Shown: positions 63,398-64,000 of the stretch, piece by piece
How the letters are laid out: every line of letters begins with the position of its first letter
How positions within the stretch are numbered: position 1 is the stretch's first letter
Source of the DNA: Paenibacillus terricola
GTDB lineage: Bacteria > Bacillota > Bacilli > Paenibacillales > Paenibacillaceae
Direction: 5' to 3'
NCBI RefSeq assembly: GCF_014779765.1
Contig: NZ_JACXZA010000008.1
Location: forward strand, 124,001-188,000
DNA length: 64,000 nt
Position numbers and translations under genes: made by a program
Notes under the pieces: generated by a model
What the model was told of the DNA's origin: nothing
What the model saw: the letters and a program-made list of their open reading frames with translations, nothing else
Database searches by the model: none

Positions 63398-64000
63398 TGT
63401 CCGGCATTTTAGTCATTGGCACTATAGTGTTGTTGTGGATAGGTTTATATTTTGCTTTCCGCTATGTTCGATTGAAGCGTGCAATGGAAGAGATGACCGA
63501 TGCGCTGTCAATGCTGAATGAGAATCACCCGGAATGGAAGTTTCGTAGTCGTTTGTCTGATCGGGTATTTCAGCATCATGGAGCAGCCGTGCAGCGGTTG
63601 GTTGAACAGTACAAGAGTGTTATCCGCAGGGAAGCAGACACCGAGCAATTGCATCGAAGAATGATTGCGAATATGGCACATGACCTTCAAACCCCGCTAA
63701 CAGCGACGATCGGCTATATCGAGGCAGTCATGACCGACACAGCACTGCAAGAAGAAGAGCGTCTGGAATACTTGTCCGTCGCCATGACCAAGAGCCGCCA
63801 AATTCAAAATATGTTTCAGCAGTTTTTTGAATTGACCAAACTAGAGTCGGACGATATGACCTTCTCGCTTCAGCCGGTTGACTTAAACCCGCTTCTCGAA
63901 GAGATTATTGTATTCTTCCGTAAACAGTTACGTGCAGAAGGCATCCAAGAAACGATACAAGTACCGGAGATGGAAGTGTCGGTATGGGGAGACTCTCGTG
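63394..64000 (+). CDS. Sensor histidine kinase (3' end outside the window)
   Basis: 202 codons are visible. One N-terminal helix (about 4-24) without a large extracellular loop, then the dimerisation/phosphoacceptor region with MAHDLQTPLT (His near 93-94), followed by the start of the ATPase domain. Intramembrane-type sensing is plausible for a kinase with so little outside the membrane. Overlaps the response regulator by four bases. The catalytic ATP-binding part is beyond the window. Confidence 0.92.
   Translation, partial: MMSGILVIGTIVLLWIGLYFAFRYVRLKRAMEEMTDALSMLNENHPEWKFRSRLSDRVFQHHGAAVQRLVEQYKSVIRREADTEQLHRRMIANMAHDLQTPLTATIGYIEAVMTDTALQEEERLEYLSVAMTKSRQIQNMFQQFFELTKLESDDMTFSLQPVDLNPLLEEIIVFFRKQLRAEGIQETIQVPEMEVSVWGDSR

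Noticed and set aside
1-64000. CRISPR arrays, insertion sequences, tRNA or rRNA genes
   Set aside because: None were recognised when reading both strands; no spacer-repeat pattern, transposase motif or rRNA-like stretch was found by eye.

Overview
The window looks like chromosomal DNA of a Paenibacillus-type firmicute. The evidence is Gram-positive ribosome-binding sites, frequent GTG and TTG starts, LplB/YtcP/LipO-type sugar ABC importers without their own ATPase, YesM/YesN two-component pairs, many AraC regulators, RNase J, a CcpA box and plant-polysaccharide glycosidases. No rRNA, tRNA, CRISPR array, transposase or phage gene was seen.

Layout. (1) 1-8.2 kb: a sugar-acid catabolic region. 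A minus-strand operon (two SDRs, an enolase-superfamily dehydratase, an RraA-family protein, an aldo/keto reductase cut by the window edge) diverges from gntR-araC-mannonate dehydratase, which ends at a strong terminator. (2) 8.3-11.6 kb: a sugar importer (two permeases and a lipoprotein) behind a perfect CcpA box. (3) 11.6-20.1 kb: a mixed block with an orphan nicotianamine-synthase/CntL-like gene, a PAS-GGDEF diguanylate cyclase, an RNase H-like protein, an amidohydrolase lipoprotein, a small acidic protein, RNase J, a GNAT acetyltransferase, a LOG-family hydrolase and a MazG-like pyrophosphohydrolase. (4) 20.6-26.1 kb: alpha-glucan phosphorylase, an AraC regulator and a divergent GH36 alpha-galactosidase. 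(5) 26.1-39.5 kb: a beta-mannan locus with a YesM/YesN pair, importer A, an intracellular GH26 mannanase, a GH2 enzyme and a convergent secreted GH26 mannanase broken by a frameshift. (6) 39.7-42.4 kb: a polysaccharide deacetylase and a TerD-VWA protein. (7) 42.5-53.6 kb: a xylan-oligosaccharide locus with GH43, an AraC regulator, importer B, a second GH43 and a GH3. (8) 54-57.6 kb: an AraC regulator, a GH2 with a beta-glucuronidase-like N-x-K motif, the remnant of a sugar permease and an unknown gene. (9) 57.7-59.6 kb: a xylulokinase-like FGGY kinase behind a XylR-type operator. (10) 59.6-64 kb: an ABC-2 exporter operon ending in a sugar-type binding lipoprotein, divergent from a two-component system cut by the window end.

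How it fits together: the likely logic is that secreted enzymes release oligosaccharides, ATPase-less importers bring them in (using an MsmX-like ATPase encoded elsewhere), and intracellular GH26, GH2, GH43, GH3 and GH36 enzymes finish hydrolysis. Xylulokinase, phosphorylase and the uronate/aldonate enzymes then feed central metabolism. The most informative non-gene signals are a 16-bp motif repeated at identical distance from the -10 box of two xylan-locus promoters, the XylR-like operator, the permease remnant and the frameshift in the secreted mannanase.
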